The notes beneath the pieces are model-generated. The model did not search any database, was not told the DNA's origin, and worked only from the letters and a program-made list of their open reading frames with translations. Positions 44,059-51,396 of a stretch of DNA of 64,000 nucleotides are shown here, in pieces. Numbering within the stretch: the stretch's first letter is position 1; each line of letters begins with the position of its first letter. The position numbers and the translations under genes were made by a program. The DNA lies in NCBI GenBank assembly GCA_964624065.1, contig CAZUWF010000005.1, forward strand, positions 22,052 through 86,051, in the 5' to 3' direction. Source of the DNA: UBA7960 sp964624065. GTDB taxonomy: Bacteria; Bacteroidota; Bacteroidia; Bacteroidales; UBA7960.

Positions 44059-44144
44059 CCTAAAAATATGTGTTACCCTACCTATTTTGGGCGATCAAAT
44101 TATCTGTCTGCAAAAATTGATTCAGGGTAATGGGAATTTTTCTT

Positions 44145-44897
44145 TTAGTTTCCGCTTCTCCGGCAAGGGCAATTGCTGTTCTTAAACAGGTAGAAGTTTA
44201 TAGCCACCCTGACGTACGTGCTAAAAAACTTCATTCCTAGCTGTTCTTCGTTGCGGGCAGTCCATACTTTGTAAAATGGGGTTAGTGACCGGGTAGTTAG
44301 GAAGTCAATGCTAACTTTTTCGGAAAGGTAAAACCTACCACCAAGGCTTAGCCCTATTTCGTAGTTACGAATGTTTGCCCCATCGTTATAAGTCGAATCG
44401 ATGTCTGGCAGGAAGCCACCTTCACCTATTAAAACCTTCAACTCCACATGGTCGCTTCTTCTTGAAAAAAGACCCCAGTAAGCCCCAAAAAGGAGGGTTG
44501 ACCTCTTGCTGTACCTGAATTCGCCCAGTAGGTTTAGTGACCCTACTGAGGTTTGTGACTTTCCATTTACAATTGCTTGGTAGTAGGTGTCAATATCACC
44601 CACTATGCCGTTCATTTCTACTTCAACAACTGTATCTTTTCTTTCCAAGGCCTTGTAAGAAAAGTGCCGGAAGTCAAGGGTGAGCGAGGGAACAAAGGCC
44701 AATTTTGAGGATAAGTTGTAGTTGTAGGACAGGTGAAATCCCGACCCAAACAAGGATTTACCCGAAGCATTTGCCAGGGTTTTGTTTGCCAAAGGACCAC
44801 CATAGTTGGTACCGAAACCCAAAGAAAACCCATTTTGGCCCGATACTGCCAACTTGGAAATGAAAATAAACAATAACAAAATGGGCAAGCGAAGCAT
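44145..44897 (-). CDS. Outer-membrane beta-barrel protein
   Basis: A 250-residue protein with signal peptide (about 1-20, ending AVSGQ) and an alternating beta-barrel pattern, beginning GFSLGFGTNYGGPLAN (residues 23-38). It shows repeated aromatic girdle residues but does not end in a terminal Phe; the end is short and basic (CRRSGN). No ligand can be assigned. It is the last gene of the minus-strand array, 19 nt after the PCMD lipoprotein gene, and the pair may form one outer-membrane unit. Confidence 0.75.
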   Translation of the reverse strand: MLRLPILLLFIFISKLAVSGQNGFSLGFGTNYGGPLANKTLANASGKSLFGSGFHLSYNYNLSSKLAFVPSLTLDFRHFSYKALERKDTVVEVEMNGIVGDIDTYYQAIVNGKSQTSVGSLNLLGEFRYSKRSTLLFGAYWGLFSRRSDHVELKVLIGEGGFLPDIDSTYNDGANIRNYEIGLSLGGRFYLSEKVSIDFLTTRSLTPFYKVWTARNEEQLGMKFFSTYVRVAINFYLFKNSNCPCRRSGN

Positions 44898-44916
44898 AAG
44901 TTGGTGGAAATTTATT

Positions 44917-45615
44917 TTAATCGAACTTCAATTCCAGTTCGTCAACAAAAAGAACGCTGCCAGGGTTGCCCTGCAATCCATTGCCGGCGGCGCTTGAGAT
45001 TACTACAACGTGTATGCTATCGGGAGTAAAAGTATTCCTGTAATTGAAATCAACAGAAAAGAAAGTATAGTTTGGAACGGTTCCACTTCTGGTAAAGTTG
45101 GCAACCGCAACGGTATCCTTGACCCCCAAAGAAGGATTGTACTTGGTAAGCGCAACAAGGAATCCACAACTATCATTTGATTGGGGCAGGTACTTGTAAT
45201 AGCCCGTAAAGGTTTTGGGTTTTTTGGTAAATGGCCTGCCAATCAATACATTGCTGCCAGGTGGGCGTGTTTGGTCAAATACCCCCGAAACCAACATTCC
45301 CGGTATGATGAAGCCTGTACCCCACAATTTTGTCTCCAATCGGGCTCCAAAAGGGCCAGCCTTGCTGTCGGCAGTTTTGGTTACAGTTACCGGACCACCT
45401 ATTGTCGCCAAGGGGTTTAGGGTTGTCCACCAATTAAATGCTGGATTGTCATACGAAACGGCTCCCTGATTGATAACAACCCAGCTGTCGAAATTTCCAC
45501 CACCAAGGTCGCCAGGTTCGGGCTTGGGGTCTGGGTCAACGGGTGCCACATCACATGCCGCCAAGGATAAAAAAATTGCGATAATGATGTAAATGGAATT
45601 TGTCTTCATAGTCAA
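44917..45615 (-). CDS. PCMD-type lipoprotein (putative carbohydrate metabolism domain)
   Basis: A 232-residue lipoprotein with lipobox LSLAAC (Cys21), then an acidic, proline-rich linker of about 15 residues (DPDPKPEP). A PCMD beta-sandwich domain follows (about 45-232), found in Bacteroidota glycan loci. The linker could be a surface-export spacer, but no clean export signal is seen. It is 153 nt after DUF294 gene 1 and 19 nt before the barrel gene, so it may share their transcript. A glycan-binding role is inferred only from the family name. Confidence 0.75.
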   Translation of the reverse strand: MTMKTNSIYIIIAIFLSLAACDVAPVDPDPKPEPGDLGGGNFDSWVVINQGAVSYDNPAFNWWTTLNPLATIGGPVTVTKTADSKAGPFGARLETKLWGTGFIIPGMLVSGVFDQTRPPGSNVLIGRPFTKKPKTFTGYYKYLPQSNDSCGFLVALTKYNPSLGVKDTVAVANFTRSGTVPNYTFFSVDFNYRNTFTPDSIHVVVISSAAGNGLQGNPGSVLFVDELELKFD

Positions 45616-45768
45616 ATATTTTTTTGTTTAACGTCAAGCTCTATTTAGTAAACAATATTTGATTAAGAATTGTTCGCTATATGGTTTTTTTGCCCAAACC
45701 TAACCACCCGAAGGACCCTAATCTGGAATTCTTAGTAGTATGGCCTCGAATGTAATGTGGTATTCATT

Positions 45769-48264
45769 TTACTGCACTTTAAACTCAATTTCTAGCCTAC
45801 TAAGGTGGTTTAGCAAGGTCTTGCTAATCCTGTTGAGCATTGCCATATCCATTTCCGAGAGGTGCTTGGTCTTAATAATGTTGGTCATGGGCTTGCCTTT
45901 TTCCCATTGCCTTAGTTGGTTAGATATCCTCAATCGGGTAAGGAAAAGGAATGCCTCCTCAAATTCCTCCCGTTGCGTATCTGAGAAAACGCCGGCGCTT
46001 TCCAGCGCAAACAGCCTTTCGAGGGTATTCCTGAGGCTTATGCCATTCTTTAAGGCCCAGAACCTTACTATGGATGTTAGTGAAAGTATTGGCAGTTTAA
46101 TTTCGATTCTTTCTTTCTTGAAAAAAGAAGAATCCATTTCGGGAGGTTTGATGAGGAACAACCCTTTTAACAAATTGGCAAAGAACAGATGTTGTCCTTT
46201 TAGCTTTCCCAGGATAAATTGCTGGAGCTTTTCTGAAAGGTCGTAATTTCCAAAAACAGGTCTGAAATCGAAAAATATGCTTGAGTTCAGGATTTTTTCG
46301 GGTTCTGGTTGGGCAGCCCAGCCGCTGATCATCACTTTCCATTGTTTAAGCCCCATGCAGTATTCGCTGTTCATTGCCATCACTCCTCCCTCGCAAAATG
46401 GAAACCCTGCAGTGTTAAGTCCTTCGCAAATTTTCCTTCCCAGGTTTAGGAAGTATTCCCTTTGTTCCCCTACCTTTCCTTCGATGGAATCATCAAAAAC
46501 TATTGCATTGTCTTGATCGGTTGCCAAGGTTTGCTCGCGACGGCCCTCACTGCCGAGAGCAAGGAATACGAAACTTGTGGGCGGGTTGCCTAGTTTGGAT
46601 ATTGAATCTTGCACCACCTTGCGCGTAATACTATCTGAAACGTTGCTTATGAACCTTTTGCTCGATGCCGCTCCCGCTCCCGATCCCTTCAAGCCCTTTA
46701 TTAAAGAGGGAAGTTGCTTGTGGTAAAGAGCAAGCTCGTGTATCGACTCGGTTTTTTCAATGGAATTGATCAAAAATTCCGGAGTGTCGCGTCTTAATTC
46801 TGACATTCTTTCCAAACTAATGAAGGCCACTTGCCCATTGTGGGCCATACTTACAACGTAAGTTGTTGAATGCTGCAGCATTAGTGAAAAGGCATCAATC
46901 ACCATTTCGGAAGGGTTTATGGTAATGGCCGGTGAACTCATAATTTGCGAAACGGGAGTTTCGTACCCTTTTTCATCTGCCACCAGCCTTCTCGAAATAT
47001 CGCCAACCGTAATGACACCCAGTATTTGTTTTACCGAATCGATTACTACCAGCATATCAACGTCTGCCCTGCGCATTATGCGCGCCGCACTTACTACAGT
47101 TAGCGTTGGCTCACAACAAACCGCTGGTTCGAGAAAGTCGGTAAGCGGTTGCAGCAAAATGTTGGTACTAAACTGGAGGTTATCCATCGACCTGAACTTC
47201 TCCAACTTTTGTTCAAGGCCCCTAATTTTGGCTTGGCTGTTTGAAATGTCCTTGACCGTGTAAACACTGCCAATCAGGCTTCCCATTTCGAAATGTGATT
47301 TGTTTACCAGTATGTTTAGCTTTTCTCCCGATTTTGATGTGACCGCCTGTTCCGAAGTTTTTTCAGGATTATTGCTCAGGCCGGTTTCGTGTTGTTCTAT
47401 TACTGAGCCGAGCAGATCCATCAATTGAATGTCTCTGTTATCGAAATTATTTTGTGAAAAGTCCAATATTCTCAACACGCAAGGATTCACGTAAGAAATT
47501 TCTTGGTCAATTACCATTAAAACCCCATCTGTGGATGCCTCCACCACCTTCTTGTATCTTTCTCTCGAATCCCTCAACCTGTCAAGTGTTGCTTGTCTTT
47601 GCTTCTCGGCGAGCCAATTGCGCCTTGCCAAGTATGAAATCAACAAGGCCAAAACCGCTGTGGCCAATAGGGAAATCCAAAGTATCTTTCTGGAAATACG
47701 TGAAATTTCAGCATTAACGTCGTCAATGTAAATGCCTGTCCCCACAATCCAGCCCCATTCCGGAAAAGCCTTTACGAACGAAAGTTTGGGCAAAACCTTC
47801 AGGCTGTCGTCCTTCCATTGCCACTTGTAATCAATGAATCCGCTTCCATTTTTACTAGTTACCTGCACGATCTCCATGAAGAAGTTCTTCCCTTGCTCGT
47901 CTCGAAATTCGGTAAGGTCAATCCCCTCGAGGTCTGGCCGGTATGGATGCATTATCATTACAGGAATTGTATCTGTTATCCAAAAATAGTCCTTACCTTC
48001 GGGGCCGTAGCGCATATCTCTAACAATTAACCTGGCTTCGGCTTTGGCGTCTTCAAGGGATAGTTCATCCCCTACAATGAGGTTCAATTTTTGAAAAAGG
48101 CTGTGAACGGAGTTTGTGAGCTCCCTGATGGTTTCGCGTTTACCTTCCATCAGATTATGGCGGTAGCTTGGGATTACAACCAAGAAGGTTGTCGTCACGA
48201 AAAGCAAGATTCCTGCCCCTGACGGCAGTAGTATTTTTGAAAAAAACCTGTAGTTCTTTGTCAT
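45769..48264 (-). CDS. Cache-PAS-CBS-nucleotidyltransferase (DUF294) sensor, copy 1
   Basis: An 831-residue membrane sensor. Order: helix 1 (about 11-31), a periplasmic sCache_2-type domain (about 34-185, with YFWITDT, KLSFVKAFPEWGWIVGTGIYIDDV-type motifs), helix 2 (about 192-213), PAS domain (about 232-342), a CBS pair (about 368-490), a DUF294 nucleotidyltransferase core with GSEGRREQTLATDQDNA (571-587), and the DUF294 C-terminal helical domain (about 690-831). The catalytic DQD acids are present. The family resembles GlnD-type nucleotidyltransferases. Its substrate is not known. It lies 47 nt downstream of a phosphoesterase gene. Confidence 0.85.
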   Translation of the reverse strand: MTKNYRFFSKILLPSGAGILLFVTTTFLVVIPSYRHNLMEGKRETIRELTNSVHSLFQKLNLIVGDELSLEDAKAEARLIVRDMRYGPEGKDYFWITDTIPVMIMHPYRPDLEGIDLTEFRDEQGKNFFMEIVQVTSKNGSGFIDYKWQWKDDSLKVLPKLSFVKAFPEWGWIVGTGIYIDDVNAEISRISRKILWISLLATAVLALLISYLARRNWLAEKQRQATLDRLRDSRERYKKVVEASTDGVLMVIDQEISYVNPCVLRILDFSQNNFDNRDIQLMDLLGSVIEQHETGLSNNPEKTSEQAVTSKSGEKLNILVNKSHFEMGSLIGSVYTVKDISNSQAKIRGLEQKLEKFRSMDNLQFSTNILLQPLTDFLEPAVCCEPTLTVVSAARIMRRADVDMLVVIDSVKQILGVITVGDISRRLVADEKGYETPVSQIMSSPAITINPSEMVIDAFSLMLQHSTTYVVSMAHNGQVAFISLERMSELRRDTPEFLINSIEKTESIHELALYHKQLPSLIKGLKGSGAGAASSKRFISNVSDSITRKVVQDSISKLGNPPTSFVFLALGSEGRREQTLATDQDNAIVFDDSIEGKVGEQREYFLNLGRKICEGLNTAGFPFCEGGVMAMNSEYCMGLKQWKVMISGWAAQPEPEKILNSSIFFDFRPVFGNYDLSEKLQQFILGKLKGQHLFFANLLKGLFLIKPPEMDSSFFKKERIEIKLPILSLTSIVRFWALKNGISLRNTLERLFALESAGVFSDTQREEFEEAFLFLTRLRISNQLRQWEKGKPMTNIIKTKHLSEMDMAMLNRISKTLLNHLSRLEIEFKVQ

Positions 48265-48311
48265 CGCAAGGATGTATTAAGGTTTCCACGTCGTTTTCTT
48301 TGCCTGCTTTA

Positions 48312-49049
48312 TCATATCACGATTGGCTGAAGTGATCCCGATGAAATATCAAATATTACGAAACCAGATATACCTTTTCCGGAAACAATAGGTGGGCACA
48401 TTATTATCTTTTTGCCCTTTATAAATTTGTATGACTTTAAGCCAGGTGTTGACCAAAATAGCCTACCAGCTACCGTTAACCCGTTTTGATGGCCATGGGC
48501 GCAGATGGCAATGTTGCAATTATTCTTGTTCATAAACGCAAAATGTTCTTTCAAATGGTTGCTCCTAAAAGGAAACCACTTTGTGGCACCCGTAATGTCG
48601 GGCTCAAGGAAATGGGAGAACAAAACACGGCCTGTTTGGGTTTCTAACACCCCAAACTCTTCAAGTTCGGCAAGGTACCTATGGTTTTCGGGGGTTAGCT
48701 CTGGGATAATTTCGTCTTGGTAGATCCAAACCTTGTTACTGGTGGCCATTATTCGTTGCTCAATAGTCAAGGAGTACCAGTTGCAATCCATCTTTATCCT
48801 GCCGTGGTAGGAGGGAAGCCGCCCCACCGAAAAAAGGTCGTGATTGCCGGTTATAGATATTGCCGAATTATTTCGAAGTAAATCTATGCACGCATTTGCA
48901 TCGGGTTGGTGATTGTGAAAAACCGGGGCATAACCGGTAATATCGCCCAAACACAAAATTATATCGCACCCCAATTTATGGATTTTCACAAAGGCCCTCT
49001 CAAGGTTTTGGATATCTTCGTGAATATCGCTTACAATCGCAATTCTCAT
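48312..49049 (-). CDS. Calcineurin-like metallophosphoesterase
   Basis: A 245-residue phosphoesterase of the YfcE/MJ0936-like type. Its binuclear metal motifs are intact: SDIHED (residues 7-12), LGDITGY (about 35-41), TGNHD (about 71-75), SHF (near 147), and AHGHQNG (about 184-190). It has no signal or membrane helix, so it is cytosolic. It lies between a symporter gene (68-nt gap) and a nucleotidyltransferase gene (47-nt gap), so it could act on the nucleotide or modified product of that enzyme. That idea is unproven. Confidence 0.85.
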   Translation of the reverse strand: MRIAIVSDIHEDIQNLERAFVKIHKLGCDIILCLGDITGYAPVFHNHQPDANACIDLLRNNSAISITGNHDLFSVGRLPSYHGRIKMDCNWYSLTIEQRIMATSNKVWIYQDEIIPELTPENHRYLAELEEFGVLETQTGRVLFSHFLEPDITGATKWFPFRSNHLKEHFAFMNKNNCNIAICAHGHQNGLTVAGRLFWSTPGLKSYKFIKGKKIIMCPPIVSGKGISGFVIFDISSGSLQPIVI

Positions 49050-49117
49050 TACTATCCGGGTTGATTATACAGTTATGAAGGTAGTCAAATTGTGGGGATA
49101 GCAAGGCAAACCTAAAA

Positions 49118-51028
49118 TCAACCGATCCTCTTCTTCTTCTTCTGAGTAAGCAGTGACACTACTATGAGGGTTAATGTTGCAAGCGGTATGGAAACTATTC
49201 CCGGGTTGTCGAATGGCATCAAAGCATCCTCCTTTGGCAAACCATAGCGCTCAAACATACTTGGCGAAAGTAAAATGAACGTTATTGCAGACAAAATCCC
49301 CACCGTAATTGAACTTGCTATACCCCTTGATGTGGTTTTGCTCCAGAATATTACAGCAATTATCGACGGCAGGTTTGCCGAGGCAGCAATGGAAAAAGCC
49401 AGTGCCACCAAGAACGAAACGTTCATACCCTTGAAGGCAATTCCAAGAAGTATTGCCAAGATTCCCACCCCGAATGCCGCCGATTTTCCCGCCCACACTT
49501 TTTGCTTGTCGGTCATTCGTACCTGCAGGTACTTGTCTATGAAATCGTGTGCTATAGCACCTGAGGAGGCCACTAGCAAACCTGCCACTGTTCCCAGTAC
49601 TGTTGCAAAGGCAATTGCAGAAATAATGGAAAAAAGTCCGACACCAAACAATTTTGAGAGCAGTGGTCCTGACATATTGCTGCTTTCCAAGTCGTTGACT
49701 CCATTTATGGTTGCACCCACACCCAGGTACATTGTCAAAATGTAGAAAAATCCTATGGCAGCTATGGCCACCACGGTAGATTTGCGAGCATCGCGCTGGC
49801 TCGGCACAGTGTAGTACCTTATCAAGATGTGCGGTAGTGCGGAGGTGCCAAAGAAAAGTGCAAGCATTAACGAAAAGAAGTTAATTTTTTCCCAAAAACC
49901 GGCATCTTTTCCAACTTTCAACATCACACCGGGACTAAGGAAATCTGTTCCAGGGGTAGGTGATTGATAAAATGCCGTTACCTTATCGTGGCCATCATTG
50001 AAAATTGATTTTTGGAATAGAATTATTTCGCATTCGGCCAGAATTCTGAAAAGCTCGAAAGGGCCTACAGGGCCGGTTTTTTCGAACTCTTGATCGTTTT
50101 TGGCCAACTTACTCACGTGCCCAACTTGGAAAAACCTTTCTTGGGCTCTTGGCGCCCCGTTAAACCAGATTTCTCCGCTTGCCTTGTTAGTAATACTCAA
50201 AGCCTCGGCCAGGTATGCCGATCCTTCTTTAGGCTCCTCCAGCTTGAACCATGTAGTAAAGCCCTCTTTTTCCAATTTGACGAAAGTTAAATTTCCCGAT
50301 TTTTGTTGGCCAACGATTTTAAAATCAGGGTGTTCAATTGATTTTACAACACCAGCCTCAAGTGAAGTCTCAATCTTGGCGAATTTATGGTAACCTTCGT
50401 AAGGCTCGGTGTTTATTCCGTTTCGCAAGATTGCAACCGTCAGTACCAGCGAGAAAATTATCAACAGGGCACCTTTTATAAACTGCACGTATGTGGTAGA
50501 TGTCATACCCGCCGTGGCAACAATGTAAATAACTATTATGCCTACAATCAAAACTCCGGCCCAATGTGGAAGCCCCAGAAGGGGAACAACCAAATCACCA
50601 GCACCAACCATCTGGGGAATAAGGTAAAACAGCGAAACTATCAAGGTGCTTATCGAGGCCATTAGTTTTATGGCCCGCGAATTAAACTTTGCATCGAGGG
50701 CATCTGTAAATGTGTACTTTCCCAGCCGCTTTAGCGGTTCTGCCACCACAAAAAGGGCGACCACCCATCCGGCCAGGTATCCAATCGAATAAATGAACCC
50801 GTCGAATCCGGCATAGGCAATCATTCCGCAAATGCCCAAAAAAGATGCCGCCGAAAGGTAGTCACCGGCAAAGGCTATGCCATTTACACCCCAGTGTATT
50901 GTTCCACCGGCGGCAAAGTAACCCGAAGAAGATTTGGTGCGGCTTCCGAAATAAAACGAAAGTCCGATAACGGCGGCAACGAAGGCCAGAAAAATCAAAA
51001 TTGCGGTTAATGACACCCCGTAGATCAT
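49118..51028 (-). CDS. Sodium/solute symporter, ActP-like, with extended loop
   Basis: A 636-residue member of the sodium:solute symporter family, nearest the acetate/monocarboxylate ActP branch. It has 13 predicted helices in the usual pattern. Motifs include GGTIHWGVNGIAFAGDYLSAAS near the start and ALPHILIRYYTVPSQRDARKS in the middle. An extra extracytoplasmic loop of about 175 residues lies between helices 6 and 7 (about 205-380). The start ATG (51028) overlaps the stop of the DUF485 gene (ATGA), and an upstream in-frame ATG at 51070 is rejected. A short carboxylate is the best guess for substrate. Confidence 0.88.
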   Translation of the reverse strand: MIYGVSLTAILIFLAFVAAVIGLSFYFGSRTKSSSGYFAAGGTIHWGVNGIAFAGDYLSAASFLGICGMIAYAGFDGFIYSIGYLAGWVVALFVVAEPLKRLGKYTFTDALDAKFNSRAIKLMASISTLIVSLFYLIPQMVGAGDLVVPLLGLPHWAGVLIVGIIVIYIVATAGMTSTTYVQFIKGALLIIFSLVLTVAILRNGINTEPYEGYHKFAKIETSLEAGVVKSIEHPDFKIVGQQKSGNLTFVKLEKEGFTTWFKLEEPKEGSAYLAEALSITNKASGEIWFNGAPRAQERFFQVGHVSKLAKNDQEFEKTGPVGPFELFRILAECEIILFQKSIFNDGHDKVTAFYQSPTPGTDFLSPGVMLKVGKDAGFWEKINFFSLMLALFFGTSALPHILIRYYTVPSQRDARKSTVVAIAAIGFFYILTMYLGVGATINGVNDLESSNMSGPLLSKLFGVGLFSIISAIAFATVLGTVAGLLVASSGAIAHDFIDKYLQVRMTDKQKVWAGKSAAFGVGILAILLGIAFKGMNVSFLVALAFSIAASANLPSIIAVIFWSKTTSRGIASSITVGILSAITFILLSPSMFERYGLPKEDALMPFDNPGIVSIPLATLTLIVVSLLTQKKKKRIG

Positions 51029-51306
51029 ATCCCCTTCCCTCCATTCATTTGGTTTTCCATACGAGTACAAGCCAAGCTGTAAATAAACCCCATGGCAATG
51101 GCAAGGACTATGATGCCAAATCCGTACACTATTGCTAAAGTCAAGCCTCCAAATATCTTTAATGAAAGCAGGTCGGTAAAGAAAATTCCGATAATGACAA
51201 AGGCAAAATAGAAAAATCCGTAGATACTCACAAGCTTAAGTCCTAGTTTAGATTTCTTTTTGGAAGCCAGGTCTTCTCCCAACTCCACTGCTGGTTCGTG
51301 TAGCAT
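51025..51306 (-). CDS. DUF485 small membrane protein, symporter partner
   Basis: A 93-residue protein with two helices (about 25-46 and 54-78) joined by a short loop, of the DUF485 (YjcH) family. YjcH is encoded next to actP in E. coli and many others. Motifs LGLKLVSIYGFFYF and GGLTLAIVYGFGIIVLA match the family. It ends in a 4-nt overlap with the symporter start, implying strict coupling and a two-gene transport unit. Its action in transport is not defined. Confidence 0.85.
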   Translation of the reverse strand: MLHEPAVELGEDLASKKKSKLGLKLVSIYGFFYFAFVIIGIFFTDLLSLKIFGGLTLAIVYGFGIIVLAIAMGFIYSLACTRMENQMNGGKGI

Positions 51307-51396
51307 GTTTGTTTTTGTTTTGGTTAATTATTTGTAGCGGTTTACAAGCGGTAGCCTTGCCAGAAATATAAAAAGATATGGTATGGTTACCCAAAG

